Shown here in pieces: positions 1 through 10,746 of a stretch of DNA of 64,000 bases. The number at the start of each line of letters is the position of its first letter. Positions within the stretch are counted from its first letter, which is position 1. The notes beneath the pieces are model-generated. The model was given only the letters and a program-made list of their open reading frames with translations, searched no databases and had not been told where the DNA came from. The DNA comes from Pseudovirgaria hyperparasitica. Its lineage: Eukaryota > Ascomycota > Dothideomycetes > Acrospermales > Acrospermaceae. The stretch is taken from contig NW_022985563.1 of NCBI RefSeq assembly GCF_010093815.1, positions 375,446 through 439,445 of the forward strand, read 5' to 3'. Both the position numbers and the translations under genes were made by a program.

Positions 1-1695
1 CCATATCTCCATGGGGCTCATACCCTTATCTGTGTTGTCAACCTCACGCAATTCGAACTTAGCTCCAAGCCCGGCGTCATGAACAAGCTCTGGCAAGGCA
101 TTCGACAGGCCACCAGCACCAACGTCATGTATCAGTCGAATAGGGTTGTTAGTCGCCATAGCCGTGCAAGTATTGATGACCTCCTGTGCTCTTCTTTGAA
201 CCTCCGCATTCCCTCTTTGCACACTGGCGAAATCTAGCTCTGCAGAGCCTTCTCCTGACGAGATACTAGAAGCAGCACCACCTCCAAGCCCGATCAACAT
301 TGCCGGGCCTCCAATGACGAAGATCTGCGCTCCAGGACCTACCAGCCCTTCTTCTTTGACAGCATACTGGGGTCTGACTGTACCAACACCTCCAGCAATC
401 ATGATGGGCTTGTGATATCCGCGAATCTCGGTGGTCTTGTCATCGATAGGGGCCTCTGTGGTAAGCGTGCGCCAATAGCCACTTGTGGCAGGGCGTCCAA
501 ACTCATTGTTGAAGGTAGCAGCTCCGATAGGCGCCTCAAGCATGATGTCCAGAGGGCTAGCAATATGCGACGGTTTGCCGACGTCAAGCTCCCAGGGCTG
601 GACAAAGCCAGGGATCAGGAGGTCCGAGACGCTGTAACCTGTGAGACCCGTCTTAGGCTTCGATCCACGTCCGACTGCACCTTCGTCTCTGATTTCACCA
701 CCAGAGCCTGTAGCCGCACCGGGATAAGGCGATACTGCTGTGGGATGATTGTGTGTCTCGACCTTGATAAGAATGTGAACTTGCTCCTTCGTGGACGTCC
801 ATACACCGCTGGCGTGGTCCGGAGCCCAGTAGCTCGCCTGCTCACCCTGCAGGACGGCAGCATTATCACTGTATGCGCTTACTACGAAACCAGGATGCTT
901 CTCATGTGTATTCCGGATCATCTTAAACAAGCTATGTGGTTTACGCATACCATCGATGGTCCAATCGGCGTTGAACTGCTTGTGCCTACAGTGCTCCGAG
1001 TTCACCTGAGCAAACATAAATAGTTCTACATCCACAGCATCTCTCTTGAGCTTGTTAGCATATGTGTCGACTAGGTATTCTATTTCGGAGGCGTCCAAAG
1101 CCAGTCCTAGCCTCCGATTTGCCTGTTGTGCAGCCGTAGCATCTGTCAGGGGGATCAGCTCTGCAGACTCTGGAATACCTTCGGCGAAGACGTCGTTGAG
1201 GTTGGGAGGTTCGCGGGTTATGTCTTGTGTCATGCGATCGTACAAGGTATCTCTAGAAGGAATTTCTGACTTGTCGATAGCCGTCTCGAATCTGGCCGCG
1301 ATGACCAAGCCACGCTCAATTCTTCTTACGCTGTTCCGTAGGCCGCATACATAGGATATGTTCGTGGCCTGCGAACTCCATGGTGAAATTGTACCCTTTC
1401 GTGGGACGATGTAAAACAGGGCGGTATGCGGGTCCAAGGGTTCTGCTTGACGATGGACGGCGTCAAGCAAAGTGGCAGATAGCCTATCTTCTGACGACGG
1501 GGAGTCGCCATATCGCAGGATGTCGGTCAACTTGAGTCTTTCTTCCTCTTGAAGTGCCTGTTTCGCGTCGACCAGATGAATCCATACGGCGCGAGCTTCA
1601 ACTGCTCCTATGTTCTTGGCTAGCTGTTGAAGGCGAAAGTCTGAGGACGCCAAAGAGCCCGGAATGATGAGGTAGGGGCCCTGCTGAGAAGTCAT
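1..1695 (-). CDS. ADE6: Phosphoribosylformylglycinamidine synthase (FGAM synthase), 5' part
   Basis: Fourth step of de novo purine synthesis: converts FGAR and glutamine to FGAM with ATP, in the cytosol. An uninterrupted frame of 565 codons starts at the ATG at 1695 and runs off the left edge of the window, so the glutaminase half is missing; fungal enzymes are about 1350 residues. Clear family motifs are [17 protein letters not shown] (about residue 235), [12 protein letters not shown] (about 307), [20 protein letters not shown] just after, then [17 protein letters not shown] and [10 protein letters not shown] at the window edge. No intron is seen in this part. The start is the first ATG of the frame and gives a typical N-terminal domain. 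A triple telomere-type repeat lies 193 nt upstream. Confidence 0.96.
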   Translation of the reverse strand, partial: MTSQQGPYLIIPGSLASSDFRLQQLAKNIGAVEARAVWIHLVDAKQALQEEERLKLTDILRYGDSPSSEDRLSATLLDAVHRQAEPLDPHTALFYIVPRKGTISPWSSQATNISYVCGLRNSVRRIERGLVIAARFETAIDKSEIPSRDTLYDRMTQDITREPPNLNDVFAEGIPESAELIPLTDATAAQQANRRLGLALDASEIEYLVDTYANKLKRDAVDVELFMFAQVNSEHCRHKQFNADWTIDGMRKPHSLFKMIRNTHEKHPGFVVSAYSDNAAVLQGEQASYWAPDHASGVWTSTKEQVHILIKVETHNHPTAVSPYPGAATGSGGEIRDEGAVGRGSKPKTGLTGYSVSDLLIPGFVQPWELDVGKPSHIASPLDIMLEAPIGAATFNNEFGRPATSGYWRTLTTEAPIDDKTTEIRGYHKPIMIAGGVGTVRPQYAVKEEGLVGPGAQIFVIGGPAMLIGLGGGAASSISSGEGSAELDFASVQRGNAEVQRRAQEVINTCTAMATNNPIRLIHDVGAGGLSNALPELVHDAGLGAKFELREVDNTDKGMSPMEIW

Positions 1696-1887
1696 GTTGG
1701 GCTCAGAGCGTGGAATCCCACCTGTAGTGGTGGTGAATGGCGACGCGCTGGATAAAAGCTCGTGGTGGGGCATAAATTATTCACTCTCACCCCACCAAAA
1801 AGCTTGCCAGGCGCCTGAAACTGCTTCCACATTATCAGCCAATCCGAGAGCTGCATGGAGGTCCCAACCCGGTTAGCTGAGAACCTA

Positions 1888-1906
1888 TAACCCTAACCCT
1901 AACCCT
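1888..1906. repeat. Short interstitial telomere-type repeat (TAACCC x3)
   Basis: Three perfect tandem copies of TAACCC plus one base. It lies in the intergenic space upstream of ADE6 and is far too short to be a chromosome end. It could be a telobox-type regulatory site or a trace of repair. Confidence 0.85.
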
Positions 1907-2087
1907 GATATACGAGATGCTCCCTCAGAGTGTGACGCAGCGTGACGCAGACATTCAACGAGGGCCTAACTGCAAAATTACCCCATCTATCCCAAAGGGG
2001 CCCAATCACGCTTCACGCTTACAATGTGTATGGATAACAGTACAACAGGTACATCATGTCACAAGCATCAGCCGCCCTCAGATACAT

Positions 2088-3510
2088 TTATGCGCCTGAC
2101 TTCTTAGGTTGACATTCCCGATCTCTCACCGGCACATTCCTCCACGCTTCCTCGAACCCAACATTCCATATCCACTTACTCCCTGGTAACTGCAGACTAT
2201 ACACAACCATCTGCACCATCTTAATAAATGCCATCTCATCCATACAGAAGCCCTGTTCCGGCAATGGTCCGTTCGCGGTCTTCTCTCCTGTAGCCTTACG
2301 AGATGCCTCCTTCGCCACCACGATCGCCCTTACTAACTTTGCTGCATGTCCGTCATCGCTAGGCATTCTGTTCACCGCATCCATCCACTCATACCACCCT
2401 GGGTCAACCTCCTAGGCGCCCGGGGTAAACCCTACTACTTCTTCGATCCTGAGCTCTAGAAACCCGCATGAACCATACAGCGTCAGATCTGTCCGTGCCT
2501 TCCACTCTAACAGGCGAATCTTCGCCGCATCCGGGATATACTCCACCTCCATGATTTTAGGGAAGAAGATGGCACTGTTGATGCTATTCATGTAGAATAT
2601 ATCAATTCTAGGTTCGTATGGGGGTGGTTGGGCTGCTGCAGTGAAGAAAGCCGCGAAATTCATCATCTCAGCTGTTTTCAACGGAAGGGACAACATGGAC
2701 CGTACGATGTATTGTGCGGCGAGAGAAATCATATCGGTTGATGCACGTGCCAGAATGCCATCGCGGATCTTGTTTTTGTCGTTCCATTGTACGAATGAAG
2801 TGAGGGTGGTGTTATAGAGCATTTCTGTACGAATGCATTCCAGTTGTTTTCCAGGCTGTCCACGATGGGAAGCAGCCTTCTCAGCACCAAGAAGCAGAGG
2901 GGCCATCTAGGTATCGTGTACCGCCGTCAGGGCGAGAGCTTTTGCAACAATGGCAGGTTGCGCGAATTCTAGCCCAAAGCCGAGGTGAATGAAGGGGTGT
3001 AAGAAGCCAGTGTACAGGCGCACTAGCATATCGTCTGCTTTCGGTGTGCCAGCGAAGAGGTATTCGTTCATCACAGCAGCAAGACCTTTATGTTCGAGCT
3101 CGAGCGTAAACAATTCAAGATAGTTGACGTAGTGGTCCTTAATGCCCAGATAGGATGTGAAAGCTGAAGGGTCCTTGAGCAGTTTCTGGACTTGAAAGTC
3201 ATCTGGTCGCTAGAGGGGAACCTGGTAGAGTGCATTCCGATCCAATGAGCGTTGTATTTGGTTTGGTGGCGATCCGAGAGCGTATACAGTCAGGAGGTGG
3301 GAACAATATGGTTCTGCAAGGAATTAGAGCTGGGAATTTAGGATCTGAAACAGCTGTGGAATGGTGGTCTACATGCAAAGCTGATTTGTTGGAAAAGATA
3401 TTGTAACAATCGTGATTTTTCTGTAGCACTTCTGACGCTTTCTGCGCCGATTCATAGTCAAGCTTGTCGCGACCATAAATCAGTTTCTGTATCTTGCGCG
3501 GGGTTGCCAT
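2088..3510 (-). pseudogene. Decayed questin-oxidase-like (Baeyer-Villiger type) gene
   Basis: Pieces of a questin-oxidase-like protein (Pfam Questin_oxidase family, secondary-metabolism oxygenases) occur in the right order on the minus strand. They include LQKNHDCYNIF near the start, HLLTVYALGSPPNQIQ, FTLELEHKGLAAVMNEY, FLHPFIHLGFGLEFAQPAIV, PLLLGAEKAA and a C-terminal block ending near 2088. A 59-nt intron (3314-3372) is still recognisable with GT/AG ends and a CTAAT branch site. The frame is broken about four times, by premature stops and a small frame change. All the premature stops are TAG, the codon expected when CAG or TGG decay through CpA-to-TpA change, as in repeat-induced point mutation. 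Outside the breaks the protein is well conserved, so the loss looks recent. A divided live gene is less likely. Confidence 0.82.
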
Positions 3511-4014
3511 GGTAGACGCTGTTATACAGTCCTCCGGCACTTTCAATAAGAGTAGCAAATAACTACGTCGCTATGTAGACACCTTTGTGCGAGAAGATAT
3601 CTTGTATGCACAGCGGGCTGTAAATCCGGGCCAACTAAACTGCCAGTCATGTAGTCTGATGTTCTGACTATTGTCTTCACCCTCGTAGTCAATTAGCCAG
3701 CCATACAAGGGTAGATGACGTTGATCCTAAGCAGGACGCTTCGGCCTTTCGGTAGTGCGAATTCCACTTGGCTCTCGGTAGAGTTATACTACAGATCAAT
3801 CACTCCATTGTAAGCAGGAACTTGTTCAACATCGCTTAGCTTTGTGCGTCATACCAAGATTCAGGAAGTATGTAGTACTTTTCTAGTAGTCTTCGACCGA
3901 TCACAATATGTACGACGGATGACGGCTTTGAGTCTATATTCTATTTTAGATAAGGAGTGGATTTCTGAGTTACAATAGAAACAAGGGAAATCTCCCTGCA
4001 TACATGTATCATAT
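3511..4014. other. Intergenic, no gene seen
   Basis: About 500 nt between the start of the decayed oxidase and the 3' end of the flavin monooxygenase. The short frames here have no recognisable content; nothing further is supported. Confidence 0.6.
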
Positions 4015-5634
4015 CTACCTGTCACCGTCCAGTTCAAAATGAAAGCCGATCTGATCCAGTGTCGTGATATTCCTCCTTTTATCTCCCTGAGCTCCAAATG
4101 CTTTCCTCATCTCCGGGAATCTAGGCCTACACCACTTCTCCCATTCATTCCATCTTGGTGGAATTTTTCCTGCTCCATCATTCTCTAGTCCCGCTCTACT
4201 CTCAGCCTTCGCGCTCCAATCATGCAGTATATTGATGTATTCTGCGTCTTTCGGAAAATGCAAGACATGGAATTCACCTCCATCACCTTGTTTCGAACGC
4301 ACTGCCTCTTCCCACCTCTTCATTTCGTCTTGGGAAGGCAGCTCCAGGCGACCAGAATAGATGCGTGCCAAGAATGCGGATTGAACTTCGGAGACTTGAA
4401 ACGGGATGACTCTTTGGGGTAAAGCAAGCAAAGCAAGAGTCGGATGTTGTCGATATATGAGATGTTGATAAGTGTTGACAACGTGGGTCCCATCTTCGAT
4501 TAGGGGTGGCTGTATGGAGCCGTGTAGAAAGGGATAGGAGTAGAAATACCCTGTGCAAAACACAATACTGTCCACATCACTTTCGATATGACCATTTGAG
4601 AAAATTACCGTACGTCCATTAGGATCAAGTGCTGAGATGGTTGGGAGGTCAAGCTTATTGGACATTGGTGTCGCTGGTGTCAGATACGATTCTGATCTGG
4701 ACGAGATTATCAGGGACCCTTTGCACACAGTGGCGATCTGTGAGCCGATATCTATCCCGGACGCAGAATTGCCAACGATTATAACTTTCTGTCTGATTAT
4801 CAGCAGCAAAGACTCTGGAAGTTTAACATAAGAGACGCAGTACGTACCTTTCCAGCAAATTCGTCCGGACGGCGGAAGTATTTGGAGTGGGATATAGAGC
4901 CGGGCAGACTCCTATTCCAATTTTTTATACCGTGTATATCAGGTATATAAGGAAGATTATAGTGACCGTTTGCAACCACCACAGCATCGAAAACGTTCGT
5001 CATTTGCTGCTTTGTCTTCACGTTTCTCACCGTAATGCTCCACTGATCATGTGTATGTTGGCTCGTTGCTGGAACCAAGGCTATATTCAGTACTTGCGTA
5101 TCGAAATGTATCAGGTGACGTATATCATCTGCATACTCCTCCAAGTACTGTAGTACAGTTTCATGTCTCGGAAACAGTTGTGTATCTTTCGAGAATGGTT
5201 TATCGGAATACTGCATCAATGTATGAGGGATGTTTGTCTCCAGCGTTTCATATATCGGCGCAATAAACATAGGAACGTTGTCGTGACGCGATTCAGGAGT
5301 CACGCCATTGACTGTGTCAACCTTCCAACCACCCTTGCTACCACTCTTGAGCCATACAGGCTTCTCGACCTTACCCTTCGGGCTCGTCTGTGGTATCCCG
5401 AATGTCTCATCCGGCTCATTGTTGGGCGTGTAGTTCCATACGCCACCTACAACGCTACGCTGTTCGAATATCCTGATTGTATTGAAACTTTTCTCTGCTA
5501 GAAGGTATCTTGGTCAACCTAGATGAATTCAGGGTCCATTGCCAGCTGTTCGTGAATCTTACTCACTTCGCAGCCGCCAGACCAGCTGGACCAGCTCCTA
5601 TTATGGCAACGTTTGAGATCTTGAGAGGCGGCAT
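4015..5634 (-). CDS. FAD/NADPH-dependent flavin-containing monooxygenase
   Basis: Exons 5567-5634, 4848-5508 and 4015-4788 (minus strand) join into a 500-residue protein. The introns of 58 and 59 nt begin GTGAGT and GTACGT. The FAD-binding glycine motif GAGPAG is at residues 13-18, followed by KYLLAEKSF and VVGGVWNYTP. The FMO fingerprint LPGSISHSKYF precedes DEFAGK. The second, NADPH-binding Rossmann motif VGNSASG is at residues 249-254, directly after intron 2, and CTGY occurs in the C-terminal half. Length and layout fit fungal class B flavin monooxygenases, which oxygenate N, S or carbonyl groups of small molecules. The substrate cannot be told. The start codon lies 246 nt from the divergent binding-protein-like gene, and the decayed questin-oxidase-like gene lies downstream, so a former small metabolic cluster is possible. 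Confidence 0.92.
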
Positions 5635-5880
5635 TGATTGATAGTCCCGTCATACGAAAAGGACTGAAGCTTTTGATTAATTCCGCGAAACAACTCAGTC
5701 ATTATTTGATCGCGTCATCGGGGCCCCGGGAGCGTCCGCCCGGTGCCCCGCCACTCATGCATGGTTCTAAAAGCCGCGGCCGGAATTCACTGGTCACAAG
5801 TTTCAAGCTTGAGTTTTCTGTCATGCACTATAAATTTCCTACTTAGCATGCTAGGGCGAACAGCACGAGCAATCAGTACA
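5635..5880. promoter_or_regulatory. Short divergent promoter, monooxygenase / binding-protein-like gene
   Basis: Only 246 nt separate two outward-facing start codons, so the two genes probably share control elements. A TATAAA box at 5829-5834 sits 47 nt before the ATG at 5881 and fits the rightward gene. The centre (about 5720-5780) is GC-rich. Co-regulation is inferred. Confidence 0.5.
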
Positions 5881-6854
5881 ATGTCTAAACCGCTGAGGAT
5901 CGGCTACGTGCCAGGCAAGACCTCAGAGTTGGTGTTTTGGTCTCCAACTAACGGGTATCGCAGAACATTTTTCAACCCCTCTCCACTTTGCGCAAAAGTA
6001 CTACAACCTGAATGCCTCACTCGTGCCGTTCCCGTCTGGCACTGGTCATATGATCCAGTCACTTAGAGCCGCGGAAATTGACGTGGGCGTTGGCCTCACA
6101 GAGGGCTGGGTTGCTGGTCTTGCAAAGCCAGAGAAAGGTTATAAGCTTGTTGGTACTTATGTTGAGACCCCACTCTGCTGGGCAATCAGTACAGGACCGA
6201 AGAGAAACATAGATGGAGTGCAGGGACTGAGAAATGGCAAAATCGGTGTCAGCCGAATTGGAAGGTTTGTTTATAATATTTTTACAGAGAGCACGATAAT
6301 GACCTAGGACTCGCATGTGTAGTGGATCCTATGTAATGGGATTTGTCCTGGCCGACCAGAACGGTTGGCTGAAGAGCCCAGGAGAGGCCCCTTTTGATGT
6401 TGTGCCTCTCGATACCTTTGCCAAACTTAGGGAGGGTGTGAAAGATGGCGTGGCAGACTTCTTTATGTGGGAGCACTTTACATCTAAGCGCTATTACGAC
6501 AACGGCGAGATCAAGAGGATAGGAGAGATATACACGCCATGGAGTAGCTGGAAGATCGTTGCAAGAGAGTCCGATGATTCCAGGCTAGATGATATGTTCA
6601 AAAGTATCAACCAGGGTGTTGCTCATTTCAACGACAACAAGGACGAAGCGGTTGAATACATCAGCACGGAGCTGGACTATTCGAAGGAGGACGCGATCGA
6701 ATGGTTGACAACAGTCAAATTCGCGCATGACACCCAGGGTGTTGATGAGAAGGTTATCGACAAGACAATCGATATACTGGCCAAGGCTGGAGTTGTAGAC
6801 CTGGCGTCCTGTAGCAGCAGCAGCGAGATGATAAGTCGCAAGCGGGCATACTAA
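5881..6854 (+). CDS. Periplasmic-binding-protein-fold protein, Ca3427 type
   Basis: Exons 5881-5914, 5964-6264 and 6323-6854 give 288 residues. The first intron (5915-5963, 49 nt) opens with GC (exon CCAG, intron GCAAGA) and has a CTAAC branch site, so it is a GC-AG intron; only this splice gives the family N-terminus RIGYVPEHFSTPLHFAQ. Other blocks are SGTGHMIQSLRAAEIDVGVG, LTEGWVAGL, GKIGVSRIGSGSYVMG and DFFMWEHFTSK. These match the type-II solute-binding fold of the small eukaryotic group named after Candida Ca3427, related to bacterial sulfonate/taurine/thiamine-precursor binding proteins. There is no signal peptide, so it is probably cytosolic and may bind or process a small molecule. 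Its biochemical role is not established. Confidence 0.87.
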
Positions 6855-6909
6855 GATAACCTTTTCGCGTGACGGATCCATTCTGCTGTAATCATGGCGG
6901 GGCTCAAGC

Positions 6910-7713
6910 TCAAGCCTTAGACGTAGACAGCTTCTTGCCTCCCTTTGAGATCAAGTCGAGGAAACTTTTCTTACTCATCTCTGAAGCCATTTCATCTCTC
7001 TTGTCCATACCAACCACATTTGCCTTTCTTGCCTCTCTCACGGCTTCTTCGCCCTTGACTTGTGCAGCACGAACAGCATTGAAGAGTTTCACCACACCCC
7101 TCTGCGCCATTTTCTTCAACTTCTTCTCCTCTTCAACAACACGAGCTGTAGACTCGTCAGCGTTGTCTAAGGCCAGCACATCTTTCACACGGCCCTTTTC
7201 CAAAGCTGCCCTTTTATCTTCTCGCATCTTGTTCTTTGCCTTCGCTTCCAGCTTTCCTTCTGCCATTTCTTTAATTGCAGTGGCGGCATCCTTGCTTCGT
7301 GACAGCACGGGATCCGCACGTTTCGACGTCGACAATTTGGAGCTTAGAATCCTTGATATAGAGTTTGCGAAGACCTCTGGGTCCTGTCGCTTCTTCTTTG
7401 ATTTGTTGAAGGTTGTCGAGGTCTCTGAACCTTCTGAGTCTGCTTCTGATTCCTCTGAAGCATTGGCAGCCTCTAGATCCTCTGCGTCAAAGCCATCTCG
7501 AGCTTCATTATCCGAGCCATCCTGTGGGACTGTTTCTGATACCTCTACATCCAACTCTTGCTCTGATTGGTCGGCCCCAGATTCCTCCTCACTAGAACTG
7601 TGGTATGCTCTCCGCTCTTTGGAGATCTGTTTTTGAGAGACGCGAATCTTTTTCTTCGGCTGACCTCGCATTGATTCACCGGGTCGTGGTCGTTTCTGGA
7701 CCTTTGAAGGCAT
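6910..7713 (-). CDS. RRP15: Ribosomal RNA-processing protein Rrp15
   Basis: Single-exon gene of 267 residues from the ATG at 7713. It is needed in yeast for 60S pre-ribosome maturation (27S pre-rRNA processing) in the nucleolus. The N-terminal 100 residues are basic then acidic (KKKIR..., then Ser/Glu/Asp-rich), followed by the Rrp15 helical domain with DPEVFANSISRILSSKL, ARVVEEEKKLKKMAQRGVVK, LFNAVRAAQ and a C-terminal KKSFLDLISKG. An in-frame ATG exists 13 codons upstream (7752), but MPSKVQKRPRP is the more typical start. It is divergent from SRP54, with 299 nt between the starts. Confidence 0.93.
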   Translation of the reverse strand: MPSKVQKRPRPGESMRGQPKKKIRVSQKQISKERRAYHSSSEEESGADQSEQELDVEVSETVPQDGSDNEARDGFDAEDLEAANASEESEADSEGSETSTTFNKSKKKRQDPEVFANSISRILSSKLSTSKRADPVLSRSKDAATAIKEMAEGKLEAKAKNKMREDKRAALEKGRVKDVLALDNADESTARVVEEEKKLKKMAQRGVVKLFNAVRAAQVKGEEAVREARKANVVGMDKRDEMASEMSKKSFLDLISKGGKKLSTSKA

Positions 7714-8012
7714 TTTGTGGAACTTGCTTTGGAAGATTAAGTATGCGCTCACACAAATGAACTGAGAGACTGAATTGGAGGCTGCCTGAATTTTTTTGGG
7801 TAGGTCGGCGGTTGCCGGCTGATAACTCCGACCCCACTATCCATCCATGGATGGATTCCGATATGTGTCCCGCTACAAATCACATATATTTGCATCTTGA
7901 ACACGTACACATTGTACATTTGATTTAAGTTTACACGGGCGAGAAGAAACGACTAGGCCGCCATACGACACTCTCCTCATCTTGCGTCCCGCAAAATCAG
8001 GGTCAGGACGCC
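7714..8012. promoter_or_regulatory. Divergent promoter, RRP15 / SRP54
   Basis: A 299-nt gap between the outward-facing starts of a ribosome-biogenesis gene and an SRP gene. It contains a T-run near 7791-7798 and one CTCATC element near 7976-7981 that resembles the core of the yeast PAC element of ribosome-biogenesis promoters. One short match is weak evidence. Confidence 0.35.
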
Positions 8013-9682
8013 ATGGTGCTTCAGGATTTGGGTCGGCGCATCAATGCCGCTGTCTCTGACCTCACAAGGTCTCAAAATCTCGACGAAAAGGTATGCTGCG
8101 TATTCAGATATCATAATGTCACTGATTGATAGTTAAGGCTTTCGATGATATGGTCAAAGAGATTGGAAACGCCCTAGTACAAGCAGATGTCAATGTTAAA
8201 CTGGTCGCTGGCCTACGATTATCCATAAAACGGAGTGTCAACTTCAAAGAGCTCGGAGCAGGCGTCAACAAGAAACGAGTGATACAAAAGGCGGTCTTTG
8301 ACGAGCTGGTGAAGCTTGTGGATCCCCACAACGAGCCATACAAGCCAAAGAAGGGAAAGGCCAATGTGATAATGTTCGTAGGTCTCCAGGGTGCAGGTAA
8401 AACAACCACGTGTACGAAGCTTGCTAGGTGGTATCAAGCTCGAGGATTCAAGACCTGCCTGGTATGTGCTGACACATTCCGCGCTGGAGCCTTCGATCAA
8501 TTGAAGCAAAATGCAACAAAAGCGAAGATTCCGTACTATGGATCGCATACACAGACCGATCCAGTGGTCGTTGCGCGGGAGGGTGTAGAAAAGTTCAAGA
8601 AAGAACGGTTCGAAATTATAATCGTCGATACTTCTGGCAGACATCGCCAAGAGCAGGATCTCTTCGATGAAATGGTACAAATTCAGAGAGCAGTCACGCC
8701 AGATCAGACTATTATGGTACTCGATGCATCGATAGGCCAGCAAGCTGAAGCACAATCGCGAGCATTCAAAGAGACAGCAGATTTCGGGGCCATAATCATT
8801 ACAAAAACCGACGGAGCAGCAGCTGGAGGTGGTGCCATTTCTGCTGTTGCAGCAACACATACCCCTATCGTCTTCATTGGTACTGGTGAGCATATGCTCG
8901 ACCTCGAACGCTTTAGCCCACAGCCTTTTGTTTCCAAACTTCTTGGTATGGGAGACATGGCTGGTCTTGTGGAACACGTACAATCGTTGAAACTAGACCA
9001 GAAGGATACGATGAAGCACCTTGCGGAGGGTGTATTTACTGTCCGGGATCTACGAGATCAATTATCCAACATTATGAAAATGGGGCCGCTGTCCAAGATG
9101 GCTGGCATGATACCTGGACTTTCAAATATGATGGGTGGGATGGATGACGAGGAAGGCAGTCTCAAGCTACGCCGCATGATCTACATATGCGACAGTATGA
9201 CCAACGCGGAACTGGATTCTGACGGCAAGGTTTTCGTCAGTCAGCCTTCACGCATGACCCGAATAGCTTGCGGATCAGGTACAAGCGTTCGAGAGGTCGA
9301 AGAGTTGCTTACACAACACAAGATGATGGCGGGCGTCGCAAAGAAGATGGGAGGAGGTATGAAGAACATGCAGAAAGCGCAAGGTGCTATGGGTGGTGGA
9401 AACAAACAGCAACAGATGGCCGCCATGCAGAAACGATTACAAAGTATGGGCGGCGCAGGCGCTGGGAGAGGGGGCATGCCTGGAATGCCTGGGATGCCAG
9501 ATATGGGCGCGCTTATGAATATGATGCAAGGCGGTCGAGGCGGCGGAGGTGGCGGGATGCCAAACATGGGCGGAATGGACATGCAATCACTGATGAATAT
9601 GATGGGCGGTATGGGTGGCATGGGCGGTATGCCAGGAATGGGCGGTGGAATGACCGGGGGAGGAAGAGGACAACGAAGGTAA
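8013..9682 (+). CDS. SRP54: Signal recognition particle 54-kDa subunit (GTPase)
   Basis: Exons 8013-8090 and 8138-9682 give 540 residues. Two AGs lie 5 nt apart at the 3' splice site (8131-8132 and 8136-8137); only the second keeps the frame ([14 protein letters not shown]). It binds signal peptides and, as a GTPase, docks ribosomes at the ER with the SRP receptor. Order: helical N domain; G domain with GLQGAGKTT at about 108-116, [24 protein letters not shown] and TKTDG; then the Met-rich M domain with [12 protein letters not shown] and a tail of GGMPGMPGM-type repeats. The usual TKTDGHAKGGGA loop reads [12 protein letters not shown], a mild change. Length is typical for fungi. Confidence 0.97.
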
Positions 9683-10746
9683 AAAGATGATACTTTGCGT
9701 AAAATACGATGCTCAACTTGAGGCACTGCAAATCGTTGGTGGTGATAGGCGTCCTTGTCCGGCTTTGCATATATGGCGTTGGACAGTGCAATGTGGTAAG
9801 GTCATCAGTGTGCTGTTGTTATTGAGATGTACAGTACACTTTCTGATAACTTTGATATCCAGACTATAGTCATCCAAATCAGTATCTAATTCTCATCGTA
9901 TTCATTAACAAGAGGGTTTTGGGTAATGAGATCAGACAAATATTGCCTTTCTGTCCGCATGCCCGACCAGAAGAATGGAGCTCGGTTGGGTCCTTGGTTT
10001 ACCAGAAATGATTGTAACATCATGACGTATCATAGGTAGTAAGGAAAGTACGAACCGGTTGGATTGCAGGCTCATACAAGATTATCATGGATGGAGTGAA
10101 TTTTTTTGTTACACTTATCAGGTGGTCACCGTATCATGGAAGCACGCCCGAAGGGGCCCTCGCGGCAACTGTTTTAAAAGTGGATGAATTCTTCTGGACA
10201 GCATTTAGCATGATGCCAGCTGAGGTGATGTTGTGACTCGTGCTGGCTGCAAATCAGAGCTGCTGACGTTGGTTGTAGAGAAGAAAAAGTTAGACGAAGT
10301 TTGTCGGCTACAAACGTTTGGAGGGCCGCCAAGCCCAAAGCGCTAACGTTAGCTGGGACCTCCAAATGGATGGAATCACCTAACTGCGCAATGGCCGTGC
10401 CCAGCAAAAGAAACTCACACTTTCTCTCCACCTCCATTGCTCAAGACACTCCAGCCAGACTAATAGAGCGACACTTGAACGACCCACTATCTCACCATTC
10501 GACCTCTTAAATCTACTGCGACATCTGACAATCTATTAATCTACCGCTACATTCTCCGATACTTAAAATATCTCGACCGACCTGCTCGACCGCCGTGCTC
10601 CGCCCAAAGCCCATCTGTTCTTCCCATCTATACCCGACCAGCTTTACCTTCCTTCTTCGTAGCTTGTTCGCTCTTTTACACACACCAAGCTCGAAGACTC
10701 TCTTCTGATACCTTTGCTGTACTTTGTATTATATTATCTGATTCCA
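9683..10746. other. Intergenic, long leader region of the cap-binding-protein gene
   Basis: No coding frame here looks real. From about 10430 to 10746 the + strand is pyrimidine-rich with repeated TCTACCG/TCGACC-like runs, as in fungal 5' leaders, and leads straight into the ATG at 10747. Confidence 0.5.

Noticed and set aside
1888-1906. Possible chromosome end
   Set aside because: Only three TAACCC units, with coding genes on both sides.
8219-8983. 254-codon frame antisense to SRP54
   Set aside because: Mirror of the highly conserved SRP54 coding sequence; Cys/Leu-rich with no domain and no splice or start support.
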